Assembly: GCA_937926205.1 (NCBI GenBank) | Contig: CALEYL010000072.1 | Span: 124,001-188,000, forward strand | Direction: 5' to 3' | Length of the DNA: 64,000 nt | Origin: an uncultured Saprospiraceae bacterium | GTDB lineage: Bacteria > Bacteroidota > Bacteroidia > Chitinophagales > Saprospiraceae | Shown here: positions 25,335-34,461 of the stretch, piece after piece | Layout: the number at the start of each line of letters is the position of its first letter | How positions within the stretch are numbered: position 1 is the stretch's first letter | The notes under the pieces: model-generated | The model's database searches: none | The model's input: only the letters and a program-made list of their open reading frames with translations | Told to the model about the DNA's origin: nothing | Made by a program: the position numbers and the translations under genes

Positions 25335-26583
25335 GGCTCAAGGCCACCTCTACCTCCGGCGCTGGCTGTTGGGTTGAGCGAACTTCCTTATAGATATTGT
25401 ACATCAACCACACGCAAATGAACATCGTTGTGGCGACGACCAAACCCAATATGGGGTAATGCTCTAAGCGACCACCAGCAGACTGGTATACAATCAATCC
25501 GGCAATTGCCGAAGCAATTCCTCCTGAAATCTGTGATACCGAAGCATTGACACCCATAAATGCCCCTCTGTCGGCCGGCGCGGGCACGGCTGTTACCAGC
25601 GCAGAAGACGATATCATACGCGCTGTAATCGCCACAAAAAGTATGGAATTTAAGGCAATCAGCAACCACAAGGGGGTAACGCCGAGATTGGTATAAATCA
25701 ATACCAGGATAACCGCCAAAGCAGAACCTCCTGCAAATACGCGAATCGTTCCGATTTGGTCCGTTAGTTTGCCAATCAATGGCCCGGCTATGATCGAACA
25801 AATGCCCGTAATCAGGTAGATCAAAGGCAAATCAGTCAATTGAACGCCAAGGTTGTTGACGGCAAATGCACTTCCAAAAGGCATGAGCATGAAACCACCT
25901 GTTGCCAGCAAAGTGGTCGCGGAAAAAGCAAGCAGGTATCTTCTTTTGGAAACCGTTAGAATCAGGTGTTCAAAAGCAGAGTTTTCTTTCTGAATAGACA
26001 AATGCGCGTCAACCGGTTTCATTTTCCAATAAATCAACCCGAAAATCGGGATGCTCAAAATGGCAATCATAAGAAATGGGGCGTGCCAATCCCAAATATT
26101 GGACAGATACAAACCGATGGGAAGCCCCAACACCTGACTCACAGCAAAGGCCATTTGAACAAAGCCCATGACGCGTCCCCGTGTTTGAAGGGGAAAAATA
26201 TCTGTAATAATGGCAAAAGAAATGGAGCCAATTACCCCGCCAAATATACCTGTCACCACCCGCGCAGCTAAAAGTAAGGGGTAGCTGGAAGCCAGGCCAC
26301 ACAAAAAAGTACCGGCGATGAAGCCCGCAAAAAAGAACATCAAAAGTTTTTTGCGATCGAAGCGATCTGCAAAACCTGCTGCCAGTAAGCCTGAAGCTCC
26401 TGCACTGAATGCATAAGCTGATACCACCAGACCAAATTGGGATGGATTGATGTTTAAACGGGGCATTAACTGTGCGCCCAGTGGCGACAGCACCATAAAA
26501 TCAAGAATAATAGCAAATTGGAGAATGGCTAATATGGCAATGAGGAAGGTTTGATAGGGCGTAAAAAGTTTTTCTTTTGTCAT
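25327..26583 (-). CDS. MFS transporter (DHA1/AraJ-like), 12 TM
   Basis: I choose the ATG at 26583 (418 aa); the longer frame adds 26 non-conserved residues and begins close to the promoter. About twelve hydrophobic segments are visible, with the major-facilitator loop motif GFADRFDRKKLL after helix 2 and RGRVMGFVQMAFAVSQVLGLP in the motif C region. It resembles drug- or sugar-efflux DHA1 members; the substrate is unknown. It converges with the oxidase cluster and is divergent from the lactone oxidase gene. Confidence 0.88.
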   Translation of the reverse strand: MTKEKLFTPYQTFLIAILAILQFAIILDFMVLSPLGAQLMPRLNINPSQFGLVVSAYAFSAGASGLLAAGFADRFDRKKLLMFFFAGFIAGTFLCGLASSYPLLLAARVVTGIFGGVIGSISFAIITDIFPLQTRGRVMGFVQMAFAVSQVLGLPIGLYLSNIWDWHAPFLMIAILSIPIFGLIYWKMKPVDAHLSIQKENSAFEHLILTVSKRRYLLAFSATTLLATGGFMLMPFGSAFAVNNLGVQLTDLPLIYLITGICSIIAGPLIGKLTDQIGTIRVFAGGSALAVILVLIYTNLGVTPLWLLIALNSILFVAITARMISSSALVTAVPAPADRGAFMGVNASVSQISGGIASAIAGLIVYQSAGGRLEHYPILGLVVATTMFICVWLMYNIYKEVRSTQQPAPEVEVALSQP

Positions 26584-26687
26584 GGCAACTAATTGAATGC
26601 TTCGATCGAAAGGTCTGATTATCGGTGCTTCACCTTTACAAAACCGGCGATTTTGAATCACAAAAACCGGGATCGAATGATTTTTCG

Positions 26688-26695
26688 CAAAGGTA
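26688..26695 (-). promoter_or_regulatory. -7 promoter element for the MFS gene
   Basis: On the minus strand this reads TACCTTTG, an exact TAnnTTTG match about 105 bp before the chosen ATG. Confidence 0.45.
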
Positions 26696-26776
26696 TTTCA
26701 AAATCGAATTAAAGTATTTGATACGAGATGTATTTTGCAGACAAAGTATTCTGTTGGACCATTGAATTTCGATGAT

Positions 26777-28066
26777 ATGAGTAAAACCATTCGCAACTGG
26801 GCTGGTAATGTCCGGTTTCAGCCCGAAAACCATTTTTTCCCAAAGCATTCAGACGAAATTTCAAGCTTAATTCAACGCGCTGTACAGGAAAGAAAAAAAA
26901 TCAGGCTGGCTGGGAGCGGGCATAGTTTCTCGCCGTTGATTGAAACGGAGAACTGGCTTCTTTCACTGGATCATTTTCAGGGGTTAACGGAAGTTTCAGC
27001 AGCATCAAACCGGGCTGCGGCCAAAGGAGGAACCAAGCTTTTCCACCTTGGAGAATCTCTTTTTCGGGAAGGACTTGCCATGGAAAACCTCGGGGATATA
27101 GACCGGCAGTCGCTTGCCGGTGCACTGATTACCGGAACGCATGGATCGGGTACCCGATTCGGAATTCTGGCAACACAGGTAGAAGAGCTGACTGTGTTAG
27201 ATGGTCTTGGGAAAACCCATGTATTTTCCAGAACCCATGACGCAGAGCGCTTTCGCGCAGCTTTGGTATCTATGGGCTTACTGGGTGTCATTACGGAACT
27301 AAAATTGCGCCTGGAACCAGCCTACCGCCTGCACTACGTACATCAAAAAGGTAATTTGGATGAAACGCTTGAAAACCTCGAGCTTTACAAAACCAGCAAC
27401 CGGCATTTTGAATTTTACTGGTTCCCTTACACCAAATCGGTCCAGCTGAAACGGGTAAATCAGACGGACGCAGCTCCCCGAAACAATGGTGCAATGCGCT
27501 GGGTAAATGATGTTTTGATTGAAAATGCCGCTTTTGGAGCAATGAGCCGCTACGCCCGGCTTTTTCCCGGACAAGCGAAGGGCGTGAGCCAGCTTTGCGG
27601 TAAACTGATTTCTGATGGAGAAAGGGTCGACTGGAGCCATCGCGTTTTTGCCACTGCGCGCCTGGTCCCTTTCCTTGAGATGGAGTACAATATCCCGGCT
27701 GAAAACTTCATTCCGGTGTTGCGGGAAATGGAAACTGTCATCAACAAACGACGGTTTGCTGTCCACTTCCCGATAGAATGCCGCTGGACCAAAGCGGATG
27801 ACCTGATGCTTAGTCCGGCCAGTGGGCGCGACAGCGCTTATATTGCGGTACACATGTACAAAGGCATGCCACACAAGGCTTATTTTGAGGCGATGGAAGC
27901 CATTTTTCAGGCGTACGGAGGCAGGCCGCACTGGGGGAAAATGAATACCTGTACTGCCGAAAATTTTCAGCAGATGTATCCGGAATGGAATCGGTTTCTG
28001 GCCATTCGCGAGGAAATGGATCCTGAACGGGTATTTGTCAACAAATGGTTTGAGCCATTCTTATGA
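26777..28066 (+). CDS. FAD-linked sugar-lactone/alditol oxidase (ALO family)
   Basis: I choose the ATG at 26777 (429 aa). The N-terminal FAD-binding domain has GSGHSFSPL with His49, the residue that carries covalent FAD in this family, and ALITGTHGSGTRFG around residue 120. The C-terminal half is the D-arabinono-1,4-lactone oxidase domain with FPIECRWTKADD and the HWGKMN motif near residue 395. Members oxidise aldonolactones or alditols with O2 and release H2O2. The actual substrate cannot be read from sequence. Confidence 0.9.
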   Translation: MSKTIRNWAGNVRFQPENHFFPKHSDEISSLIQRAVQERKKIRLAGSGHSFSPLIETENWLLSLDHFQGLTEVSAASNRAAAKGGTKLFHLGESLFREGLAMENLGDIDRQSLAGALITGTHGSGTRFGILATQVEELTVLDGLGKTHVFSRTHDAERFRAALVSMGLLGVITELKLRLEPAYRLHYVHQKGNLDETLENLELYKTSNRHFEFYWFPYTKSVQLKRVNQTDAAPRNNGAMRWVNDVLIENAAFGAMSRYARLFPGQAKGVSQLCGKLISDGERVDWSHRVFATARLVPFLEMEYNIPAENFIPVLREMETVINKRRFAVHFPIECRWTKADDLMLSPASGRDSAYIAVHMYKGMPHKAYFEAMEAIFQAYGGRPHWGKMNTCTAENFQQMYPEWNRFLAIREEMDPERVFVNKWFEPFL

Positions 28067-28076
28067 AGCAGACACA

Positions 28077-28123
28077 GAACAAGTCTCGGGATTCTGCGTT
28101 TTACCCCATTCCGGGGCTTGTTC
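28077..28123. terminator. hairpin after the lactone oxidase gene
   Basis: GAACAAG (28077-28083) pairs with CTTGTTC (28117-28123), and the stem continues inward with several G-C and wobble pairs (TCTCGGGA against TCCGGGG). It begins 10 bp after the stop. It is followed by A residues, not T, so it is a non-canonical terminator candidate. Confidence 0.5.
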
Positions 28124-28207
28124 GAAAAAACATAAAAGTTGAACGGCCTGTTCTTTTAAAAGGAATGCGATGATCAGTCGGTATCTTCGCACCACAAACC
28201 ATTTATC

Positions 28208-29068
28208 ATGGAACCGAGGCTGAAAATTGCCATACAAAAATCAGGTCGTTTGCAGGAGGATTCCCTTCGGTTGCTGCGGGAATGCGGCATCAAAGTGGAT
28301 GACGGCAAAGACCAATTGCGGGCCCAGGCGCGTAATTTTCCTTTGGATTTGCTTTACCTGCGCAATTCCGATATTCCACAATACATAGAAGATGGGGTAG
28401 CTCATGCGGGCATACTTGGTGAAAACACGCACATCGAAAAACAGAAAGATATCCAGGCGGTTCTGTCACTGGGGTTCGCAAAGTGCCGCTTGTCGGTAGC
28501 TGTACCTAAAAATACAAACTACCCTGGTGTTCAGTGGTTGCAGGGAAAGCGCATTGCCACTTCATATCCGAATTCACTACAGTCCTTCCTTTCAAGAGAA
28601 GGTGTTGATGCAGAAATACATGAAATTTCCGGCTCGGTAGAAATCGCCCCGAATATTGGTCTGGCCGACGCCATTTGTGACCTCGTAAGTTCAGGGAGCA
28701 CGCTTTTTCAAAATGGACTGGAAGAAAAAGAAGTTGTCCTGTATTCGGAAGCTTATCTCTACGCCAACAGAAGTCTCGATCCGGCCGTAAATGGCATCCT
28801 CAATAAGTTGCTATTCCGGATACAGTCCGTTCTTGAGGCGCGTCAACACCGGTATTTGCTGATGAATGCTCCTTTGGCTTGTGTGGATAGGATTACGGAA
28901 ATTTTGCCCGGCATGAAAAGCCCTACGATCATGCCTTTGGCCATGGAAGGCTGGTGTTCCATTCACACCGTGATTCCGGAAGCGCGGTTTTGGGACATCA
29001 TCGACGAATTAAAAGCAAGCGGCGCGCAAGGCATTCTGATCGCTCCAATTGAAAAAATGATCCTATGA
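28208..29068 (+). CDS. hisG: ATP phosphoribosyltransferase, long form
   Basis: This is the first enzyme of histidine biosynthesis, joining ATP and PRPP. The 286-residue length and C-terminal ACT-like regulatory domain (about 205-286) mark the long, histidine-inhibited HisG that needs no HisZ. Signatures are AIQKSGRLQEDSLRLL, the LGFAKCRLSVAVP strand and DAICDLVSSGSTL (PRPP-binding, about residues 157-169). Its stop overlaps the hisD start by 4 bp. The remaining his genes are not in this window. Confidence 0.96.
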   Translation: MEPRLKIAIQKSGRLQEDSLRLLRECGIKVDDGKDQLRAQARNFPLDLLYLRNSDIPQYIEDGVAHAGILGENTHIEKQKDIQAVLSLGFAKCRLSVAVPKNTNYPGVQWLQGKRIATSYPNSLQSFLSREGVDAEIHEISGSVEIAPNIGLADAICDLVSSGSTLFQNGLEEKEVVLYSEAYLYANRSLDPAVNGILNKLLFRIQSVLEARQHRYLLMNAPLACVDRITEILPGMKSPTIMPLAMEGWCSIHTVIPEARFWDIIDELKASGAQGILIAPIEKMIL

Positions 29069-30342
29069 AGCTTTATCTGCAACCTGAAAAAAAAGACTGG
29101 CCAGAATTGATGCTTCGGCCAGTGATGGATATGTCTGCTTTGGAAACGGTGGTAAACAACATTTTAGATGCTGTAAAAACAGAAGGCGATGAAGCCTTAA
29201 AACGTTATACGCAGCAGTTTGACCGGGCAGAGATTGCGATGCTTGAAGTTAGTGAACAGGAATTTTTTGAAGCAGAAAAGGTACTGGAAGAAGACCTGAA
29301 AGCCGCTATTCGCCTGGCAAAAGAGAACATTGAGGTATTTCACAGTCGTCAGAAGGAAACGGTAGAAGTCATTGAGACGATGCCCGGGGTACGCTGCTGG
29401 CGAAAAAGCGTTGCCATAGAAAAGGTCGGTTTGTACATTCCTGGCGGAACGGCGCCACTTTTTTCAACGGTTTTAATGTTGGGGGTTCCGGCGGCACTGG
29501 CAGGTTGCCGGGAAGTTGTTTTGTGCTCCCCGCCCCTCGCCGACGGCACTGTCCACCCGGCCATTTTATTTGCGGCCCAACATGCAGGTATTCAAAAAGT
29601 ATACAAAGTCGGCGGGGTTCAGGCCATTGGAGCGATGGCTTACGGCACAGAAAGCATTCCGGCTGTTTACAAAATATTTGGCCCTGGAAATCAATATGTT
29701 ACTTGCGCAAAGCAATTGGTTCAACGCGGAGGCATCAGCATCGATATGCCCGCCGGCCCTTCTGAAGTGTTGGTTTGTGCAGATCATAGTGCAAACCCCG
29801 ATTTTGTGGCTGCTGATCTTTTGTCACAGGCTGAACATGGCGCCGATAGTCAGGTTGTCCTGCTTGCATTTGAAGAAAAAATGGTGCAACAGGTGATGGC
29901 CTCTATGGAGCGGCAACTGGAGTCTCTGCCACGCCGCGACATTGCACAGGCCGCTATGGCAAATAGTTTGGCTGTTGTTTTGCAAACCCGTTCGGATGCT
30001 ACTGATTTTATCAATGATTATGCGCCGGAACACCTGATTCTGTCAGTTGAAGATGCCAACGCTTTTTCGGCAGGTATTGTCAATGCAGGTTCCGTTTTTC
30101 TGGGGCATTTTACCCCTGAATCAGCAGGGGATTACGCTTCGGGCACCAATCATACCCTGCCGACCAATGGTTTTGCACGCACTTATAGTGGCGTATCGCT
30201 TGATTCTTTTGTAAAAAAAATCACCTTTCAGGAAATTACCCGCGAGGGCCTCGAACGCTTAGGGCCTGCTGTGATGTGCATGGCGGAGGCAGAAGACCTC
30301 ACAGGGCATAGCCGTGCAGTAGGCGTTCGGTTGGAGGCTTAA
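29065..30342 (+). CDS. hisD: histidinol dehydrogenase
   Basis: The 425-residue zinc enzyme oxidises histidinol to histidine in two NAD-dependent steps. Signatures include VGLYIPGGTAPLFSTVLM, FGPGNQYVTCAKQLV, IDMPAGPSEVLV, LLSQAEHGADSQV with zinc and substrate ligands, and NAGSVFLGHFTPESAGDYA with GTNHTLPT. It overlaps hisG (ATGA), so the two are translationally coupled. The operon ends here: the next gene is a monooxygenase 78 bp away. Confidence 0.96.
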   Translation: MKLYLQPEKKDWPELMLRPVMDMSALETVVNNILDAVKTEGDEALKRYTQQFDRAEIAMLEVSEQEFFEAEKVLEEDLKAAIRLAKENIEVFHSRQKETVEVIETMPGVRCWRKSVAIEKVGLYIPGGTAPLFSTVLMLGVPAALAGCREVVLCSPPLADGTVHPAILFAAQHAGIQKVYKVGGVQAIGAMAYGTESIPAVYKIFGPGNQYVTCAKQLVQRGGISIDMPAGPSEVLVCADHSANPDFVAADLLSQAEHGADSQVVLLAFEEKMVQQVMASMERQLESLPRRDIAQAAMANSLAVVLQTRSDATDFINDYAPEHLILSVEDANAFSAGIVNAGSVFLGHFTPESAGDYASGTNHTLPTNGFARTYSGVSLDSFVKKITFQEITREGLERLGPAVMCMAEAEDLTGHSRAVGVRLEA

Positions 30343-30420
30343 TGCTCCAATTCAAAAGGACATAGACGCTTTGAGGCCATTGCAATCAAAATGGCATTTT
30401 TGATATACCCGGAATAAGAG

Positions 30421-31761
30421 ATGAGTATAACCAGACAAAGTCCCCGCGTTTGCGTCATAGGCGCAGGTTGTTCAGGAATCACAGCCATTAAAAACCTGAT
30501 TCAGGCTGGCATAACTGACTTGGTCTGTTATGAACAGAACGAACGCCTTGGAGGTAATTGGCTGTATTCAGAAAAAGAAGGACATTCCAGCATTTGTGAA
30601 ACGACACACATCATCAGCTCGAAGTCATTATCCGAGTACATGGACTTTCCAATGCCGGAAAACTATCCTGCCTATCCGTCACATGAGCAATTGCTTCACT
30701 ATTTTGAAGCTTACGCCGAGCATTTTGGACTGCATGCTTATATCCGTTTCAATACACGGGTCCGATTGGTACAAAAAGAGGGCAATGAGCGCTGGAAAGT
30801 TTTTCTGGAAAGTGGTGAAGAAACGGAATTCGACTATTTATTCATTGCCAACGGTCATCACAACGTTCCCCGCCACCCCGAGCTTCCCGGTGTCTTTGAA
30901 GGCGAGTATCTGCATGCCCACGCCTATAAAACCAATAAGCCTTTTCGCGACAAACGCGTTCTGGTTATTGGCGGCGGCAATTCTGCCTGTGATTGTGCCG
31001 TGGAAATAAGTCGTGTCGCCCGTTTCACCGCCATCAGCATGCGCAGTGCGCAGTACATCGTCCCTAAATTTTTTCTTGGACAACCCACCGACATTTTCAA
31101 CCTGCAATTGCTTTGGTTGCCTGAATTTTTGGCGCAACGGTTGCGTCGGATTGGATTGTATCTTCAAATTGGTCCGTACGAGCGTTATGGCCTTTTGTCT
31201 CCCCGGTTTCCGGTAACCAAAGCCCATCCAACAGTCAATTCAGAGCTGCTTTACAAAATCGGGCACGGCAAAGTGCATCCACGCCGTGGAATTAACCGCA
31301 TCGAAGGCAACAATGTGTCTTTTTCTGATGGCATCACCGAATCGTACGACGTGATCATCGCTGCCACCGGCTACAAAATTGCTTTGCCCTTTTTTGCAAA
31401 AGATTTTATCAATTACGAAGAAGCGGATCGGGTACCACTATACCTGCGTATGTTCCACGCGGAGCACCCTACTCTGGTGTTTATTGGCTTATTTCAGCCC
31501 CAGGGGGCTATTTGGCCGCTTAGCGACTATCAGTCGAAGCTGGCAGCCAATTACGTGGCAGGTCGCTGGAAACTACCGGCTAACCTGAAATTGCTGGCAG
31601 AAAAAGATGCAGATGAGATTGCCAGGGCATTTTTGCCGGCAAAACGGCATAGCATCGAGGTACATTATCATCGATTTTTGGATCGCCTGAAGCGACAAAT
31701 TCCCGGTACGGCCCCGGAATGGGCACCTGTTTCAAGAACAATAAAGGCTTCCGTTCAATGA
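30421..31761 (+). CDS. flavin-containing monooxygenase
   Basis: The 446-residue protein has an FAD-binding GxGxxG (G14, G16, G19 in IGAGCSGI), a second NADPH-binding VIGGGNSACDCAVEIS near residue 182, and the FMO identifying motif FEGEYLHAHAY (FxGxxxHxxxY) just before it. Such enzymes oxygenate soft nucleophiles (S or N) or perform Baeyer-Villiger reactions; the substrate is unknown. Its last codons overlap the following LysE-type exporter gene (ATGA). Confidence 0.9.
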   Translation: MSITRQSPRVCVIGAGCSGITAIKNLIQAGITDLVCYEQNERLGGNWLYSEKEGHSSICETTHIISSKSLSEYMDFPMPENYPAYPSHEQLLHYFEAYAEHFGLHAYIRFNTRVRLVQKEGNERWKVFLESGEETEFDYLFIANGHHNVPRHPELPGVFEGEYLHAHAYKTNKPFRDKRVLVIGGGNSACDCAVEISRVARFTAISMRSAQYIVPKFFLGQPTDIFNLQLLWLPEFLAQRLRRIGLYLQIGPYERYGLLSPRFPVTKAHPTVNSELLYKIGHGKVHPRRGINRIEGNNVSFSDGITESYDVIIAATGYKIALPFFAKDFINYEEADRVPLYLRMFHAEHPTLVFIGLFQPQGAIWPLSDYQSKLAANYVAGRWKLPANLKLLAEKDADEIARAFLPAKRHSIEVHYHRFLDRLKRQIPGTAPEWAPVSRTIKASVQ

Positions 31762-32399
31762 TACCACTGCTCGAAGGCATAAAGATCGGTCTGATGCTCA
31801 GCATCCTGGCAGGACCTTTGCTTTTTGCTTTGTTGCAGGCCGGATTGGAGCAGGGGGCTTATGGAGGCTTTAGCGTGGCGTTTGGAATATGGATCAGTGA
31901 TGCCCTTTTTATTGCTGCCCTATGTCTCGGGTTTTCTTTTTTTTACGGACTGAGTTCTGACCCCGGGTTCCGTTTTTGGATCACCCTGCTGGGCGGATTT
32001 ACCCTTGGCAGTGCAGGCATAGGAATGCTGCTTTCGAGGACCCCATCAATGGCAGCAGGTTCAGCTTCTGCTCAAAAAACGATGTCGCAGTTACTTCTCC
32101 GGGGATTTTTACTCAATACCATCAATCCGTTTACTGTTTTTTTCTGGTTGGGTGCAATTGGCGCCACAGCTGTCCAAAAACAACTTTCGCCTTCCGGATT
32201 GTGGTTACTTTGTTTCGGGATTATGATGACGATTGTCTGCACAGACAGCGCCAAAGTTCTGTTTGCCAAAAGCATTCGGCGTTTCCTGAGTCCCGGTCAT
32301 ATGGTATGGTTAAGGCGTATTTCAGGATGCGCATTGTTGGGATTCGGATTATGGCTTTTAGGGAAGGGGATTGTGTTTAATGGAACAGCATTGTACTAA
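31758..32399 (+). CDS. LysE/RhtB-family amino-acid exporter
   Basis: I choose the ATG at 31758 (213 aa), which overlaps the monooxygenase stop. The protein has about six membrane helices, the N-terminal LEGIKIGLMLSILAGPLLFALLQ segment (split around LEGIKIGLM and AGPLLFALLQ) and LLNTINPFTVFFWLGA in the middle, both typical of LysE exporters. Coupling to a flavin monooxygenase suggests export of a modified metabolite, but this is inference. Confidence 0.87.
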   Translation: MIPLLEGIKIGLMLSILAGPLLFALLQAGLEQGAYGGFSVAFGIWISDALFIAALCLGFSFFYGLSSDPGFRFWITLLGGFTLGSAGIGMLLSRTPSMAAGSASAQKTMSQLLLRGFLLNTINPFTVFFWLGAIGATAVQKQLSPSGLWLLCFGIMMTIVCTDSAKVLFAKSIRRFLSPGHMVWLRRISGCALLGFGLWLLGKGIVFNGTALY

Positions 32400-32484
32400 A
32401 AGCAATGATATTAGCCCCTGTTTATCTTGAAAAAAGCGATTATTGCATCATCTTTTGATCAACAAGCAAACAAACCGCCCGGCA

Positions 32485-33249
32485 ATGAAAATTATCAGCT
32501 ACAACCTAAATGGCATCCGCTCCGCACTTTCCAAAGGGTTTACCGAATGGGTGCGCAGCAACGATTTCGACATCATCTGTCTGCAGGAAACCAAAGCCCA
32601 GGTTGGACAATTTGATCCTGCTGAATTTGAAGCAATGGGGTACCACCACTATTGGTTTGATGCGGAAAAAAAAGGCTATAGCGGTGTTGCGGTGCTTTCC
32701 CGCATTGCTCCCGATCAGGTCATCAAAGGCTGTGGTATTGAAGCATACGATCGCGAAGGCCGCATCATTCGACTGGATTTTGGTGATTGGACCCTGCTCA
32801 ACTGTTATTTTCCATCTGGTTCCAGCGGCGAAGAACGGCAGGCATTCAAAATGGTTTTCCTGGATGATTTTTACAATTGGATTGAAGCCTTGAAAAAAGA
32901 ACGCCCGAGGCTTATCATTGTAGGCGATTACAATATTGCGCATACCGAAAAAGACATTCACGATCCCGTCGGCAATAAAAAGTCTTCCGGATTTTTGCCC
33001 GAAGAGCGCGCCTGGATGAGCAAGTGGTTCAGCAATGGCTTTACCGATGCATTCCGGTATCTCAATCCTGAAAAAATAGAATACAGTTGGTGGAGTTTTC
33101 GTGCAAATGCACGGGCAAATAATAAAGGATGGAGAATTGATTATCAATCGGTTACTGATAATTTACGCAACTGCCTCCGGGCTTCTGACCACAAAATGAG
33201 TGTTGTCCATTCGGATCATTGCGCGGTCTTTCTGGACATAGATTTGTAA
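32485..33249 (+). CDS. xth: exodeoxyribonuclease III / AP endonuclease
   Basis: I choose the ATG at 32485 (254 aa), which begins the family N-terminus MKIISYNLNGIRSA. Catalytic motifs are LQETKAQ (metal-binding Glu), YSGVAVLSR, IVGDYNIAHTEKDIHDP (Asp/Asn pair), WWSFRANARANNKGWRIDY and the final SDHCAVFLDI with the catalytic His. The enzyme repairs abasic sites and trims 3' ends. It converges with panC 9 bp away. Confidence 0.95.
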   Translation: MKIISYNLNGIRSALSKGFTEWVRSNDFDIICLQETKAQVGQFDPAEFEAMGYHHYWFDAEKKGYSGVAVLSRIAPDQVIKGCGIEAYDREGRIIRLDFGDWTLLNCYFPSGSSGEERQAFKMVFLDDFYNWIEALKKERPRLIIVGDYNIAHTEKDIHDPVGNKKSSGFLPEERAWMSKWFSNGFTDAFRYLNPEKIEYSWWSFRANARANNKGWRIDYQSVTDNLRNCLRASDHKMSVVHSDHCAVFLDIDL

Positions 33250-33251
33250 AT

Positions 33252-33265
33252 GCCTTTTCTAAGGC
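33252..33265. terminator. short hairpin between xth and panC
   Basis: GCCTT-TTCT-AAGGC is a perfect 5-bp stem with a 4-nt loop in the convergent junction. The same stem (CCTT..AAGG) occurs at the convergent junction at 25.3 kb. Weak on its own. Confidence 0.35.
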
Positions 33266-34113
33266 TTAAAAACCATATTGTCAATAAGACGAACGTCTTC
33301 CAGCCAGGCAGCAACACAAGCGACCACTTCCGTTGTTTCTTCCAGAGAACGAATGGCTTGTAGGGTTTGACCATCTACAATTTCAAAATACTCTGGCCGG
33401 AACCCCTCAGAACTAAGCATCTTCATGGCTTCGAGGCTGATTTCCCGCAGCGGAACACCCGACAAGGCCTTGTTTTTGGCCGCTATCAGAATTTGGTGAA
33501 TGGCCGGGCCTTTGAGCCGGCCTTCAGGAGAAAGGCGAACATTGCGGGAACTCATGGCCAAACCGTCTGATTCCCGGATGGTGGGCACGACTACCAACTG
33601 AACGGGAAGTTCAGTGACACGGATCAAATGCCGCACGATGGCTGATTGCTGGTAGTCTTTTTGACCCATGAACAGCATGCCTGGTTCAACCAGTTCCAAT
33701 AATCTTTTCACTACCTGCGCTACGCCTTTGAAGTGCCCTGGTCGGAAGTAGCCTTCCATAACCAGATCAAGCCCTTCAAAGTCAAGAGAGAATGCTTCTT
33801 CTGGGCCGGCAGGATAAATTTCGTTAACGTCAGGTATGAAAAGTACGTTGCATCCAACCTTCATCAAAAGTTCGGCGTCTCTTTCAGGAGTTCTTGGATA
33901 TTTTTCCAGATCGGACGGATCATTGAATTGGGTTGGGTTGACAAAGATGCTGCACACGGTATAGCATTCCAGGCGCTGAGCTGCCCTGACAAGTGCCAGG
34001 TGGCCTTCATGCAGCGCGCCCATGGTCGGAATAAATCCGATAGCGTTGACGCCCTTTGTCCGAATGTTTTGTAAATGAGCGCGAAGGTCTGCAGCTTTTC
34101 GAAAGGTGTACAT
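33259..34113 (-). CDS. panC: pantothenate synthetase
   Basis: This enzyme condenses pantoate and beta-alanine with ATP. The 284-residue length is normal. Motifs are IPTMGALHEGHLALVRAA (HIGH-like, about residues 27-44), SIFVNPTQFNDPSDLEKYPRT (start), FMGQKDYQQSAIVRHL and the KMSKS-like DGLAMSSRNVRLS. It is the divergent partner of a glycogen-synthase-like gene, as commonly seen in Bacteroidota. panD, which makes beta-alanine, lies about 7 kb to the right. Confidence 0.96.
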   Translation of the reverse strand: MYTFRKAADLRAHLQNIRTKGVNAIGFIPTMGALHEGHLALVRAAQRLECYTVCSIFVNPTQFNDPSDLEKYPRTPERDAELLMKVGCNVLFIPDVNEIYPAGPEEAFSLDFEGLDLVMEGYFRPGHFKGVAQVVKRLLELVEPGMLFMGQKDYQQSAIVRHLIRVTELPVQLVVVPTIRESDGLAMSSRNVRLSPEGRLKGPAIHQILIAAKNKALSGVPLREISLEAMKMLSSEGFRPEYFEIVDGQTLQAIRSLEETTEVVACVAAWLEDVRLIDNMVFKP

Positions 34114-34195
34114 GGTTTTTCTGATGCTTTGATTTCTGCGCCCATCTCAGCTCACAATAAAAATAAAGACTTTCCAGGCTGGCGTAAAGGCGGCT

Positions 34196-34203
34196 CAAAT
34201 ATA
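34196..34203 (-). promoter_or_regulatory. -7 promoter element for panC
   Basis: On the minus strand this reads TATATTTG, matching TAnnTTTG, 83 bp before the panC ATG. Confidence 0.4.
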
Positions 34204-34319
34204 GACGTTTCCTTAATAAATGTGTTTTGGAAGTGATAAATGAGGGGAGTAATAAGTTCTTTGAAATGCTTTTTGATTGAAAGTCTTTGAAAAATACCGG
34301 AATGTGCCGCTTATTTTGT

Positions 34320-34327
34320 TAATTTTG
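34320..34327 (+). promoter_or_regulatory. -7 promoter element for the glycogen-synthase-like gene
   Basis: TAATTTTG matches TAnnTTTG, about 135 bp before the ATG at 34462. Confidence 0.45.
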
Positions 34328-34461
34328 CGTCCCGTTCATTGACCATAGTAGTTACATGTTCAGCCTTTTGGAGCATTTTCATGAACTGTCCGGTTGTTAG
34401 CCGGGTTTGTTGAGTGCCCGGAGCTGTTATGTGAATCAACTGTATAAACCACTGTCGCTGT

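Larger units (their letters stand above)
34114..34461. other. divergent promoter region between panC and the glycogen-synthase-like gene
   Basis: This 348-bp gap contains no gene that I can support. It holds two outward-facing TAnnTTTG boxes (34196-34203 on minus, 34320-34327 on plus) and a predicted leader of about 130 nt before the plus-strand gene. No conserved RNA structure was recognised. Confidence 0.6.
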
